Shown here: in pieces, positions 30,963-39,164 of the stretch
Numbering within the stretch: position 1 is the stretch's first letter
How the letters are laid out: each line of letters begins with the position of its first letter
Source of the DNA: an uncultured Collinsella sp.
GTDB lineage: Bacteria; Actinomycetota; Coriobacteriia; Coriobacteriales; Coriobacteriaceae
Assembly: GCA_900540945.1 (NCBI GenBank)
Contig: UQHQ01000002.1
Coordinates: 1-64,000 of the forward strand
Direction of reading: 5' to 3'
DNA length: 64,000 nucleotides
Notes under the pieces: generated by a model
Seen by the model: the letters and a program-made list of their open reading frames with translations, nothing else
Database searches by the model: none
Told to the model about the DNA's origin: nothing
Program-made: the position numbers and the translations under genes

Positions 30963-32144
30963 TTACTCCCAAGCCGGCTTGCGCTCGAGCAACGTTTTCG
31001 CAGCTTCAGGCGTGGGAGAGTCAAGTATTTCGCAGAACTCATCGAACCCCTCTGGCGAAAGCTGGGTTGTTGATACTTTGGCAATGTCGCTATCGAGGTG
31101 CTCGTCAGGGCAGGCTGTCGTCTGTTGCATGCCTGTCCTTCCATCCATAACGATGTTCTCCCGGTGTGCGCGGATAACGTCCCAGCTAAAGTGCTCGACC
31201 AGCTGCTCGGCAGAGCGTGGCGTGGCGTCCGGCGCGATGCCCGTTTGCCCGGCGAGCCAGCCCAGCAGCGCCTCGGGCGTGCCAAAGCGGGCGCGGAGCT
31301 CGCCCAGGTCCAGATCGCGGTCGCGCTTGGAAAGGCGGCGGCCATCCGGTGACATGAGCAGCGGAATATGTGCGTAGTGCGGCGTGGGAAGTCCCAGCAG
31401 ATGCTGCAGGTAGATTTGGCGCGGCGTGGAGCCCAGCAGGTCGCATCCGCGCACGACCTCGGTGACGCCCATGGCAGCGTCGTCGACCACCACGGCTAGC
31501 TGATAGGCAAAAACGCCGTCGCTGCGGCGCACCAAAAAATCGCCGCACTCGGTGGCGAGTGCCTCGCATTGGGCCCCGTACGTGCGGTCCACGAATTCGA
31601 TCACGTCGCCTGCGAGGTCGTCGATGTCGGGCACGCGTAGGCGCGTGGCCGGGGCGCGCAGGGCACTGCGGCGGGCGACCTCTTCGGCCGAAAGGCCTCG
31701 GCAGGCGCCGCGGTAGATGGGCGTGCCGTCGCTGGCGTGCGGCGCGCTGGCGGCGTGGAGCTCGGCGCGCGTGCAAAAGCAGGGATAGGTGAGGCCGGCG
31801 TCTTGCAGCTGGTGCAAGGCGCTCTCGTACAGGTCGAGGCGATCGTGCTGGTAGTAGGGGCCTTCGTCCCACTGAAGCCCTAGCCAGGCCAGATCGTCAA
31901 TCAGCTGAGCGGCAAGCTCGGGGCGCTTGCAGCGATCGTCCAGGTCCTCGATGCGCAGCACGATGTTGCCGCCCTGGCTGCGGGCCGAAAGCCACGAGCA
32001 CAGGCAACTGAACACGTTGCCCAGGTGCATGCGGCCCGAGGGCGACGGGGCAAAACGGCCCACGACAGGTGCGGGAACGGAGGCGGGTTGCGACGTTGGT
32101 GTATCCGCGGCGGGCGTTACTATGTTGCGTGTTTTGATATCCAT
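30963..32144 (-). CDS. gluQ: Glutamyl-Q tRNA(Asp) synthetase with an antitoxin-like C-terminal tail
   Basis: A 393-residue protein. The first ~310 residues match GluQ, which attaches glutamate to queuosine in tRNA(Asp): GRFAPSPSGRMHLGNVFS (HIGH-like), RIEDLDDRC, the zinc-site region YPCFCTRAEL...YRGACRG, VVRGCDLLGSTPRQ and LSKRDRDLDLG (KMSKS-like). GluQ has no anticodon domain, and none is present. The end, LSPEGFDEFCEILDSPTPEA with LLERKPAWE, is unlike GluQ and instead resembles the C-terminus of DUF1778 antitoxins. No toxin gene follows. ATG 32144 was chosen as the last start before the conserved core; the frame is open to 32408. Confidence 0.82.
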   Translation of the reverse strand: MDIKTRNIVTPAADTPTSQPASVPAPVVGRFAPSPSGRMHLGNVFSCLCSWLSARSQGGNIVLRIEDLDDRCKRPELAAQLIDDLAWLGLQWDEGPYYQHDRLDLYESALHQLQDAGLTYPCFCTRAELHAASAPHASDGTPIYRGACRGLSAEEVARRSALRAPATRLRVPDIDDLAGDVIEFVDRTYGAQCEALATECGDFLVRRSDGVFAYQLAVVVDDAAMGVTEVVRGCDLLGSTPRQIYLQHLLGLPTPHYAHIPLLMSPDGRRLSKRDRDLDLGELRARFGTPEALLGWLAGQTGIAPDATPRSAEQLVEHFSWDVIRAHRENIVMDGRTGMQQTTACPDEHLDSDIAKVSTTQLSPEGFDEFCEILDSPTPEAAKTLLERKPAWE

Positions 32145-32709
32145 GCGGACGAGTATAGCGCGGGGCACGGTAGGGAAGGCGTTTCCGTGGCTCGCAAGTT
32201 GGCGGCGCTGCGCATTGCGCACGGTGGGTCTGCGGCCCAACGTCTCGATCGCCGTACGCCGACTCGGCCTCACAAACGACAGAAACCCCGGCAGCTCTTC
32301 GCAACTGCCGGGGTTTCCGCGGAAAAGGGGGACATGATCCTCGAGCGAACGGCAAAGGGGCAAACCGTTTTCGCTCAATTGTTTTATGCCCCTCGACTGG
32401 CGGCTCAATCAGCGTATGCCGCGCCCACACAAAGCCGCTACACCTGTGACGGAGCTGTGAAGTGGTATCTATTGCTGGCGCAGGACTCGGCCAAAGAGCG
32501 TCCCAAACGACAAATTTGTTGCAGTCCGTCGGTTCAACCCAATGATCCGTTTTCCTCCGTCCCCAATAGATCATTAGGAACGTCCCTAAGTGCCAGACTC
32601 GGGTGGGACTTTTGTCCCATTTGACGTTCCGTTGGCCCAGATATTCGTCATGCGTACCCGCAAACGTGGGACAATGGCGCTGTTGGTTTTACAGACAAAG
32701 GATGTGCCT
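32145..32709. other. Intergenic region between gluQ and the DUF2207 gene
   Basis: These 565 bp between divergent genes hold a strong hairpin, ACCCCGGCAGC.../...GCTGCCGGGGT-like stem near 32283-32316 (arms ACCCCGGCAG and CTGCCGGGGT), and the dispersed motifs TTTTCCTCCGTCCCC (about 32549) and TAGGAACGTCCCTAAG (about 32575). No gene is supported. Confidence 0.5.
32550..32590. repeat. Dispersed GGGGAC/ACTAG-family motif
   Basis: TTTCCTCCGTCCCCAATAGA followed by TCATTAGGAACGTCCCTAAG. The first part recurs at 12168-12195 and the second is the inverted form of the GGGACGTTCCTAAATGA motif at 34755 and 56787. Confidence 0.55.
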
Positions 32710-34653
32710 ATGAACACCCTCGCCGCCAAAGTCAGCCGGCAGCGCCGCCCGTTTGCGCGATTTGTTTCCATTTGCGCGCTCGTCGCGTGCGCACTGCTGC
32801 TGTTGCCCGCCGTTGCACGTGCCGACGGCTACTCCATGACCCAAACCTATATCGGTGCCACGGTCGAGGCCGACGGCTCGCTGACCGTTGTCGAGGGACG
32901 CCAGTTTGATTTCGATGACGACATCAACGGCGTGTTTTGGGAGATCAATACAGGCTCTAACCAGCAGGGCGGCGCGGCGGGCGTCAATGTGCTGAGCGTC
33001 GAGGAAGACGACACCGCGTTTAACAAGGTCGACAGCGCAAACAAAGGCGACAACGGCGTCTATACGGTTGAGCAGTCCGACAGCGGCGTAAGAATCAAGG
33101 TGTTCAGCCCCCACGAGAGCGGCGACAGCGCGATCTATTACGTGAGTTACACCATGACCGGTGCGGTTATGAACTGGTCCGATACCGCCGAGCTCTACTG
33201 GAAGTTTGTGGGCGACGGCTGGTCTGCGGATTCCGATGATGTCGAGATGGAAGTGTGCTTCGCAAATGCCGCCGCCGGGACGGCGGCCGTCAAGGGCGAT
33301 AACTTCCGCGCATGGGGCCACGGCCCGCTGACGGGCGACGTATCGCTCGATGCGGATGAACCCATGGTCACCTATACCATTCCCTGCGTGCATCAGGGCG
33401 AATTCGCCGAGGCGCGCATCACCTTCCCCAGCGATTGGGTGCCTTGGCTTTCCGCTTCGAGCGAGGAGCGCATGCCGACAATCCTGAGCGAGGAGAAGGC
33501 ATGGGCCGACGAGGCTAACGCCCGCCGCGCTCACGCTCGCATGATTGCCAATGTACTTGCCGTACTAAGTGTTGTCGCGGCGGTGGCCTTTACCGGCACA
33601 ATCGTTGTGCTCAAGCTGCGCCGCCGCAAGCCCAAGCCGCTTTTCCAGGACGAATATTTCCGCGATGTGCCTTCGGCCGACCATCCCGCTGTGCTTTCGG
33701 CCCTCATGAGCTGGAACGAGGTGCCCGATCAGGCATATATCGCCACGCTCATGAAGCTCACCGACGACCGTGTGATTAAGCTGGAGCAGGCGACCGTGAC
33801 TAAGGCTAAGAAGGGTCTGTTGGGGCGTGAAAAAGAAGAGCAGACGTATCGCGTGACGGTGAGTGATGCGGGCTGGAAGTCGGCCAAGGGCATTGACCAC
33901 ATGGTGCTCAAGGTCTTCTTTGCCGGTGCTAAGCCCGACGAGAACGGCGATCGCTCGCGCACGTTCGACGAGCTGCAGCACTACGTCAAGCAGCACGCTA
34001 CACCCGTGGGCGACAAGCTCGAGGACTATCAGAACACCGTTAAGGGCAAGCTGGCCGATAGCGAGTACATTGCCTCGGACGGCATTGTCGCAATGGTGTT
34101 TTGCCTGGTTCTTGGTATTCTGATCGCCTGTATTCCCGCGGGATCCATCTTCTTTACCGACGGCGCGCAGGCGAACATTGTCGCCGCGGTTATCTCGGTG
34201 CCGATTGTGCTGGTGGGTATTGGCGTGGGCCTTACGTTCCGCCGCTTTACGCCGGAGGGCGCCGAGGTGGCGGCTCGCTGCAAGGCGCTCAAGCATTGGC
34301 TTGAGGATTTCACGCGCCTAAAGGAAGCCGTTCCGGGCGATTTGGTACTGTGGAATAAACTTCTGGTGATGGGTGCGGCGCTGGGCGTATCGAAGGAAGT
34401 CCTGCGTCAGCTTGCCGAGGCCGTGCCGCCCGAGGTGCGCGAGGCCGACGGTTTCTACGACAATTACCCCTGCTACTGGTGGTACTACCATCATTACGGT
34501 ACCGAGTCGCCGCTCGATTCGTTCGATGACGTGTATCACGAGAGCATCCGTGAGCTGGCTTCGAGTTCCGATAGCTCGAGCGGCGGCGGCGGTGGCGGCT
34601 TCTCGGGCGGCGGAGGCGGCGGCGTCGGCGGAGGCGGCGGCGGAACGTTCTAG
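32710..34653 (+). CDS. DUF2207 membrane protein with glycine-rich C-terminus
   Basis: A 647-residue protein. A signal peptide (about residues 17-40, RFVSICALVACALLLLPAVA then RADG) leads into an extracellular DUF2207 domain (about 42-270). A membrane helix near 283-303 is followed by a large cytoplasmic region, two further helices near 455-500 and a C-terminal part ending in runs of Gly broken by Ser, Val and Phe. The Gly-rich tail is typical of this family. The function is unknown; it may act at the cell envelope. ATG 32710 was chosen because it places the signal peptide at the N-terminus; the frame is open to 32590. A terminator follows directly. Confidence 0.85.
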   Translation: MNTLAAKVSRQRRPFARFVSICALVACALLLLPAVARADGYSMTQTYIGATVEADGSLTVVEGRQFDFDDDINGVFWEINTGSNQQGGAAGVNVLSVEEDDTAFNKVDSANKGDNGVYTVEQSDSGVRIKVFSPHESGDSAIYYVSYTMTGAVMNWSDTAELYWKFVGDGWSADSDDVEMEVCFANAAAGTAAVKGDNFRAWGHGPLTGDVSLDADEPMVTYTIPCVHQGEFAEARITFPSDWVPWLSASSEERMPTILSEEKAWADEANARRAHARMIANVLAVLSVVAAVAFTGTIVVLKLRRRKPKPLFQDEYFRDVPSADHPAVLSALMSWNEVPDQAYIATLMKLTDDRVIKLEQATVTKAKKGLLGREKEEQTYRVTVSDAGWKSAKGIDHMVLKVFFAGAKPDENGDRSRTFDELQHYVKQHATPVGDKLEDYQNTVKGKLADSEYIASDGIVAMVFCLVLGILIACIPAGSIFFTDGAQANIVAAVISVPIVLVGIGVGLTFRRFTPEGAEVAARCKALKHWLEDFTRLKEAVPGDLVLWNKLLVMGAALGVSKEVLRQLAEAVPPEVREADGFYDNYPCYWWYYHHYGTESPLDSFDDVYHESIRELASSSDSSSGGGGGGFSGGGGGGVGGGGGGTF

Positions 34654-34667
34654 CGGTCGTAAATTAT

Positions 34668-34714
34668 GGGATGGGCTTTTCTCGACAGCCGTCGGGGAAA
34701 GCCCATCCCTTTTT
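34668..34714 (+). terminator. Rho-independent terminator after the DUF2207 gene
   Basis: GGGATGGGCTTT pairs with AAAGCCCATCCC around an 18-base loop and runs into TTTTT. Confidence 0.88.
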
Positions 34715-34730
34715 ATGCGCTACCTACGAA

Positions 34731-34777
34731 GACTGTCCCCAACGACTAGTCACTGGGGACGTTCCTAAATGACTAGG
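34731..34777. repeat. Dispersed GGGGACGTTCCTAAATGACTAG motif, double copy
   Basis: An inverted GACTGTCCCCAACGACTAGT copy followed directly by CTGGGGACGTTCCTAAATGA and CTAGG. The same words occur at 11915-11950, 12203-12221 and 56781-56809. Confidence 0.7.
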
Positions 34778-34791
34778 TATGGCTGCTGGGC

Positions 34792-35433
34792 CTAGGCTGT
34801 TAGGTCGAGTTCGTAGAGGAAGCTTTCGCGCGGCATGTCGTGACGGCGCTCTTCGCGGTTGGCGCGGTGCGTGGCCGTGCGCTTAAAGCCGTGCAGTTCG
34901 TAGAACTTCCACGAGCAGTTGGAGTCGGTGTACAGGTGCGCCCTCGTCGCCCCGCGCGAGGACAGGTACGAGACTGCGGCGTCGAGCAACACCGAGCCAA
35001 CGCCCAGGCCATGGACGTCGCGATCTACGGCAAGCAGCGTGACCTCGTTGTCGTGTGGTAACGGGCTGCTTTCGAGCAGGCGGTTGTTGGTTCGGATGGT
35101 TGCGCGCACAAACGAGAGATACTCGGCGCAGGCATCGGGCTCCAGCTCGCGCATTTGCGATAGCAGTGCGCGTTCGGTATCCAGCCAATGTTCCTTAACG
35201 GTGGCGCCGGAGCTCTGTCCCGCACGCGCGAGCGCAATGCCGCGCGCCTGACCGTCGATTACGGCAACCTGCGAAAACGTCGAAGACGAAAGGCAATAGG
35301 CGAGGTCGCACGCGGCCTCGAGGCGGTTGTACTCATCGTTATCCGAATTGTTATGCCAAAGCTGCTGCAGAATCAACGCGATGGCGTCGAAGTCTTCGGT
35401 ATCAAACGGTCGGTAGAGAACCCGCGAGACCAT
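34792..35433 (-). CDS. GNAT family N-acetyltransferase
   Basis: A 213-residue acetyltransferase. The acetyl-CoA-binding segment is LLAVDRDVHGLGVGSVLLDA (near residue 137), with the R/Q-x2-G-x-G/A pattern slightly altered (HGLGVG), and the C-terminal motif B region RAHLYTDSNCSWKFYELHGF. The N-terminus YRPFDTEDFDAIALILQQLW is a typical GNAT beta1-alpha1. The substrate is unknown. It stands alone between a repeat and the purH leader. Confidence 0.82.
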   Translation of the reverse strand: MVSRVLYRPFDTEDFDAIALILQQLWHNNSDNDEYNRLEAACDLAYCLSSSTFSQVAVIDGQARGIALARAGQSSGATVKEHWLDTERALLSQMRELEPDACAEYLSFVRATIRTNNRLLESSPLPHDNEVTLLAVDRDVHGLGVGSVLLDAAVSYLSSRGATRAHLYTDSNCSWKFYELHGFKRTATHRANREERRHDMPRESFLYELDLTA

Positions 35434-35710
35434 GGTGCCTCTTTCTTTTGCGGATGCATATCGAGCACAGTTCTACCACGCTATTGGCATCTAATTATGG
35501 TGCCCCTGTGTTCCATGAACTCACCGTGCCCGGTGCCGTGCCCATCCCCTCCGCTCGCAAACTTTTTCTGCATATGCGCCCGTTGCGGGGTGCATCGATG
35601 CGCTCGATGCGCTACATTGAATCAGTATTTTCAATGCCGCTGCGCGAGCGCTGCAGATCGACGTATCACCGGCTCACAGAGCACGGCGGCGTACCAGACA
35701 GGAGGACTGC
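35434..35710 (+). promoter_or_regulatory. Leader region of purH
   Basis: The 277 bp between divergent GNAT and purH genes hold no supported gene. A CAGTATTTT-like box occurs near 35625, and GGAGGA precedes the purH ATG. I looked for a ZTP or purine riboswitch and found no convincing conserved core. Confidence 0.35.
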
Positions 35711-37318
35711 ATGGGATCTGATGTGAAGATCGCACGCGCGTTGATCTCGGTTACCGATAAGACGGGCGTCGTCGATTTCGCACGGACGCTGGTCGATGAC
35801 TTTGGCGTCGAGATCATCTCTACGGGCGGCACGGCTCGTGCCATCGAGGACGCGGGCGTCCCCGTAACCCCCATCGAGGAGTTCACGGGCTATCCCGAGA
35901 TGATGGACGGCCGCGTTAAGACCCTGCACCCCAAGGTTCACGGCGCGCTGCTGGCCCGCCGCGATTCCGAGCAGCACATGCAGGAGGCTGCTCAGCACGG
36001 CATTAAGCTGATCGACCTGGTCGTCGTCAACCTGTACGAGTTCGAGAAGACCGTCGCCAACCCCGAGGTCACCTTCGCGGACGCCATCGAGCACATCGAC
36101 ATCGGTGGCCCCTCCATGCTGCGCTCTGCCGCCAAGAACGCCGCGAGCGTTACCGTCATCTCCGACCCGGCCGACTATGATGCCGTCCTGGCCGAGATGC
36201 GCGAGACCGGTGGCTGCACCACGCTTTCCACCCGTCGTCGCCTGCAGGTGAAGGTCTACCAGACCACCGCCGCCTACGACACGGCTATCTCCCGTTGGCT
36301 TGCCGCCCAGGCAAGCGACGTGGCGGACACCTCTGCCAAGCTCGAGATCTCGCTGGAGAAGGTCGACGACCTGCGCTATGGCGAGAACCCGCAGCAAAAG
36401 GCCACGGTCTATCGCTTTGCCGAGGGCTGCGAGAATACCGCGAGCTCGCAGTTCCCGCTCGTGGGCTCCGAGCAGATCCAGGGCAAGCCGCTCAGCTACA
36501 ACAACTATCTGGATGCCGACGCCGCTTGGAACCTGGTCCGCGAGTTCGACGAGCCGGCCTGCGTGATCCTCAAGCATCAGAACCCCTGCGGCTCCGCCGT
36601 GGCCGAGGACATCACGGCCGCCTACGACCGCGCCTTCGCCTGCGATCCCAAGAGCGCCTTCGGCGGCATCATCGCCTGCAACCGCGAGGTTCCCTATGAG
36701 CTGGTTGAGCACTTTGCCGATCAGAACAAGCAGTTCGTCGAGGTTATCATCGCTCCGAGCTACACTGCCGAGGCGCTCGAGCGCATGGCCAAGCGCCCCA
36801 ACTTGCGCGTGCTGGCCACCGGCGGCGTGGACCACGGCGCCCAGGTGGAGCTGCGCTCCGTCGACGGCGGCATGCTGGTGCAGGAGGTCGACCACGTGAC
36901 CGAGGATCCTGCGACCTTTACGTTCCCCACCGACCGCAAGCCCACCGACGCCGAGATGGCCGAGCTCGAGTTTGCCTGGAAGGTCTGCAAGGGCGTCAAG
37001 TCCAACGCCATCCTGGTCTCCAAGGGTAAGGCCGGCATTGGCATGGGCCCGGGTCAGCCTAACCGCGTTGACTCCGCACTGCTTGCCTGCGAGCGCGCCG
37101 AGGACTTCTGCGAGCGCGAGGGCATGGAGAAGGGCGGCTTTGCCTGCGCAAGCGACGCATTCTTCCCGTTCCGCGACAATGTTGACGTGCTTGCCGCGCA
37201 CGGCGTGACCTGCATCATCCAGCCCGGCGGCTCCAAGCGCGATGACGAGAGCATCCAGGCCTGCAACGAGCACGGCATTGCGATGGTGTTTACGGGGGCC
37301 CGTCACTTCCGTCACTAA
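35711..37318 (+). CDS. purH: Bifunctional AICAR transformylase / IMP cyclohydrolase
   Basis: A 535-residue enzyme for the last two steps of purine synthesis: formylation of AICAR and ring closure to IMP. The N-terminal MGS-like IMP cyclohydrolase domain (residues 1-190) has ALISVTDKTG, EIISTGGTARAIEDAGV and GRVKTLHPKVHGALLARR. The C-terminal transformylase domain has DLRYGENPQQKA, LSYNNYLDADAAW, the catalytic KHQNPCG, SAFGGIIACN and KGGFACASDAFFPFRDN, ending GARHFRH. Length is standard. AICAR also comes from HisF/HisH in the his operon, so the two pathways meet here. GGAGGA precedes the ATG. Confidence 0.97.
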   Translation: MGSDVKIARALISVTDKTGVVDFARTLVDDFGVEIISTGGTARAIEDAGVPVTPIEEFTGYPEMMDGRVKTLHPKVHGALLARRDSEQHMQEAAQHGIKLIDLVVVNLYEFEKTVANPEVTFADAIEHIDIGGPSMLRSAAKNAASVTVISDPADYDAVLAEMRETGGCTTLSTRRRLQVKVYQTTAAYDTAISRWLAAQASDVADTSAKLEISLEKVDDLRYGENPQQKATVYRFAEGCENTASSQFPLVGSEQIQGKPLSYNNYLDADAAWNLVREFDEPACVILKHQNPCGSAVAEDITAAYDRAFACDPKSAFGGIIACNREVPYELVEHFADQNKQFVEVIIAPSYTAEALERMAKRPNLRVLATGGVDHGAQVELRSVDGGMLVQEVDHVTEDPATFTFPTDRKPTDAEMAELEFAWKVCKGVKSNAILVSKGKAGIGMGPGQPNRVDSALLACERAEDFCEREGMEKGGFACASDAFFPFRDNVDVLAAHGVTCIIQPGGSKRDDESIQACNEHGIAMVFTGARHFRH

Positions 37319-37322
37319 TATC

Positions 37323-37350
37323 GTTACGCGGTTTTACCAAACCGCGTAAC
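37323..37350 (+). terminator. Hairpin directly after purH
   Basis: GTTACGCGGTTT pairs perfectly with AAACCGCGTAAC around a four-base loop. No clear T tract follows. Confidence 0.6.
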
Positions 37351-37364
37351 TGCTCGACGCTGCG

Positions 37365-37462
37365 CCGGCCCCAAGCACCTCATCTCGCCGCTCAAACCGT
37401 CGCTCGCGTACAGAAGTACGCGTCGCTCCTCTTTCGCGGCGACCTGAGGCACTTGGGTCCGG
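37365..37462. repeat. Large long-hairpin element after purH
   Basis: A 98-bp near-palindrome with outer arms CCGGCCCCAAGCACCTCA and TGAGGCACTTGGGTCCGG, inner arms around TCGCCGC, and an apical stem CGCGTAC/GTACGCG with loop AGAA. The apical stem is identical to that at 11073-11173. Confidence 0.8.
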
Positions 37463-37520
37463 CTCGCTGGCTTATGCTCCACCATCGGTATTGGCTCGCC
37501 CCGAACTAAAGCTATCTATT

Positions 37521-37554
37521 GCCGTCCGTGCCGGTTGGTGCGGGCGGCTTTTTT
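37521..37554 (+). terminator. Rho-independent terminator
   Basis: GCCGTCCGTGCC pairs with GCGGGCGGC followed by TTTTTT. It lies between the long hairpin and the next gene and isolates that gene from purH. Confidence 0.75.
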
Positions 37555-37595
37555 GGGTATAACGGTGCGGTGTATGTTTTTGAGAAAGGTTGGAT

Positions 37596-38303
37596 ATGGC
37601 CGTTGTGGATGATGCCGAGCTGTTTGGCAATGCCGAGGATCAGCGTGCGTACGAGGACTTTTGCGCCAATCAGGAGGCGGTCGAGAAGTTTACGCTCGAC
37701 AAGCCCGCGCTTGTCTGCCGTTGGCGCATGTCCAACAAAAAGGTACCCATGCTCAACCGTCACATCCGCGCGCTGTCTGAGCGCCTGGTGCAGGGCGAGC
37801 CACTCACCCATAACATGCTCAGCTGGGCCAAGCAGCACGTTGAGTGGTCGCTTGCCGAGGGCGATTACACCGCACGCGACGGCGTGCTCATGCTGGTGAT
37901 CGACATTAACGGCAACGCCGCCATGACGGTGGGGGAGTACGAGCCGCTCGCCGATACGTCGGCCAAGGCGCTGCGTGCCCGCTCCGCCGAGGCCCGCTCC
38001 GAGGCCGACGAAACCGGCGTGGCGCCCGAGCTGCTCGCCGCCGTCGATAACGGCGAGCTGGCCTTTGTGGCGCCAGCGGACGAGTGCCTGTGCGGCACGG
38101 CGACGCTCATCGAGCAGCTGGCCCAGACCAAGGGCATCCCGGTCACGCGCGTAGACATTCCCGCGCAGCTCAAGGGTGCGCTGTTTCTGGTGAGCGACGA
38201 GCACGGCGTGGTTCCCGCCACCGACGGTGACGCCGCCGAGGCCGACGCCGCAACGGTCGCCTTCTTCGCCGAAGGCTACGAAAAGCTCCGCGCCCGCCGC
38301 TAA
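37596..38303 (+). CDS. Conserved protein of unknown function
   Basis: A 235-residue soluble protein, acidic and alanine-rich, with no signal peptide or membrane helix. The segments DGVLMLVIDINGNAAMTVGEY (near residue 93) and ECLCGTATLIEQLAQTKGIP (near 165) and GALFLVSDEHGVVPATD faintly recall class IV aminotransferases, but the PLP lysine context is not evident, so I do not assign that family. GAAAGG precedes the ATG at 37596; an in-frame TTG lies two codons upstream. It is flanked by terminators and repeats upstream and the response regulator downstream. Confidence 0.6.
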   Translation: MAVVDDAELFGNAEDQRAYEDFCANQEAVEKFTLDKPALVCRWRMSNKKVPMLNRHIRALSERLVQGEPLTHNMLSWAKQHVEWSLAEGDYTARDGVLMLVIDINGNAAMTVGEYEPLADTSAKALRARSAEARSEADETGVAPELLAAVDNGELAFVAPADECLCGTATLIEQLAQTKGIPVTRVDIPAQLKGALFLVSDEHGVVPATDGDAAEADAATVAFFAEGYEKLRARR

Positions 38304-38483
38304 ATGATTTTTCTGGGACGGGGATTAAAGAATCATTTTAGTCTCCGTTCCCGTCGCGAGCGTAAGGCGGACAAAACGCCCCCGTTCGCGAACAGTTCTG
38401 TCACCTTGGCGACGTGCGTGGCGCGCACCTGCAGTTTCGCAGCCATAATGGTGGCAAGACAACCAAGAGGGGGAGCGGAATCC

Positions 38484-39155
38484 ATGGCGCTAATCTATAT
38501 CGTTGAGGACGACGAGCCCATTCGTCGCGAGCTTGCCGATATCCTTGCCCGTGCCGGTTTTGAGGTCGAGGCCCGCGAATCGTTTGAGCACGTCTCGCGC
38601 GATATTCTCGCCGCCGCGCCCGACCTGGTGCTGCTCGACCTCACGCTCCCCGTCAAAGACGGCCAGCACATCTGCCATGAGGTCCGTCGCGAATCCGAGG
38701 TCCCCATCATCGTTCTCTCGTCGCGCACGACCGAGATCGACGAGGTCATGGCCATGACGCTCGGCGCAGATGACTTTGTTCCCAAGCCCTACAGCGCGCG
38801 CGTGCTCGTGGCCCGCATCAATGCCCTGCTGCGTCGCACCGCGGCGGCAGGCGAGCGCAGCACACTTGTCCACAAGGGGCTGGAGCTCGACCTCGCCCGC
38901 TCCATGGTCACCAATACGCAAACCGGTACCAGCACCGAGCTCACCAAAAACGAACTGCGTATCCTCTCGCTGCTTCTGAGCCGCGCGGGCAAGATCGTTT
39001 CGCGCTCGGCCATCATGCAGGACCTGTGGGACTCCGATGCCTTCGTGGACGACAACACGCTCACCGTCAACATCAACCGCCTGCGCACCACGCTCGAAAA
39101 AATCGGCATCAAGGGGTATTTGACGACGCACCGCGGCCAGGGCTATTCGGTCTAG
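38484..39155 (+). CDS. OmpR/PhoB-family response regulator
   Basis: A 223-residue regulator. Receiver domain: IYIVEDDEPIRRE, phosphorylated Asp in LVLLDLTLPVKDG (near 52), Thr/Ser in LSSRTTEID and Lys in FVPKPYSARV. The winged-helix domain (about 130-223) contains ELTKNELRILSLL and VDDNTLTVNINRLR and ends HRGQGYSV. GAGGGGGAG precedes the ATG at 38484; the frame is open to 38304. The partner kinase starts nine bases after its stop. The pair resembles BceR/BceS-type systems that respond to cell-wall-active peptides, but no ABC transporter is adjacent. Confidence 0.93.
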   Translation: MALIYIVEDDEPIRRELADILARAGFEVEARESFEHVSRDILAAAPDLVLLDLTLPVKDGQHICHEVRRESEVPIIVLSSRTTEIDEVMAMTLGADDFVPKPYSARVLVARINALLRRTAAAGERSTLVHKGLELDLARSMVTNTQTGTSTELTKNELRILSLLLSRAGKIVSRSAIMQDLWDSDAFVDDNTLTVNINRLRTTLEKIGIKGYLTTHRGQGYSV

Positions 39156-39164
39156 GGGACGGCT

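Noticed and set aside
32335..32624. Open plus-strand frame between gluQ and the DUF2207 gene
   Set aside because: It runs through a dispersed repeat, has no good ribosome binding site spacing and no recognisable domain.
35434..35710. ZTP or purine riboswitch before purH
   Set aside because: No conserved riboswitch core could be matched by eye.
35666..37315. Minus-strand open frame opposite purH
   Set aside because: Covers a certain gene in full and shows no domain; codon-bias artefact.
37596..38303. Class IV aminotransferase
   Set aside because: Only faint local similarity; the PLP lysine and glycine motifs could not be found, so it is left as unknown.
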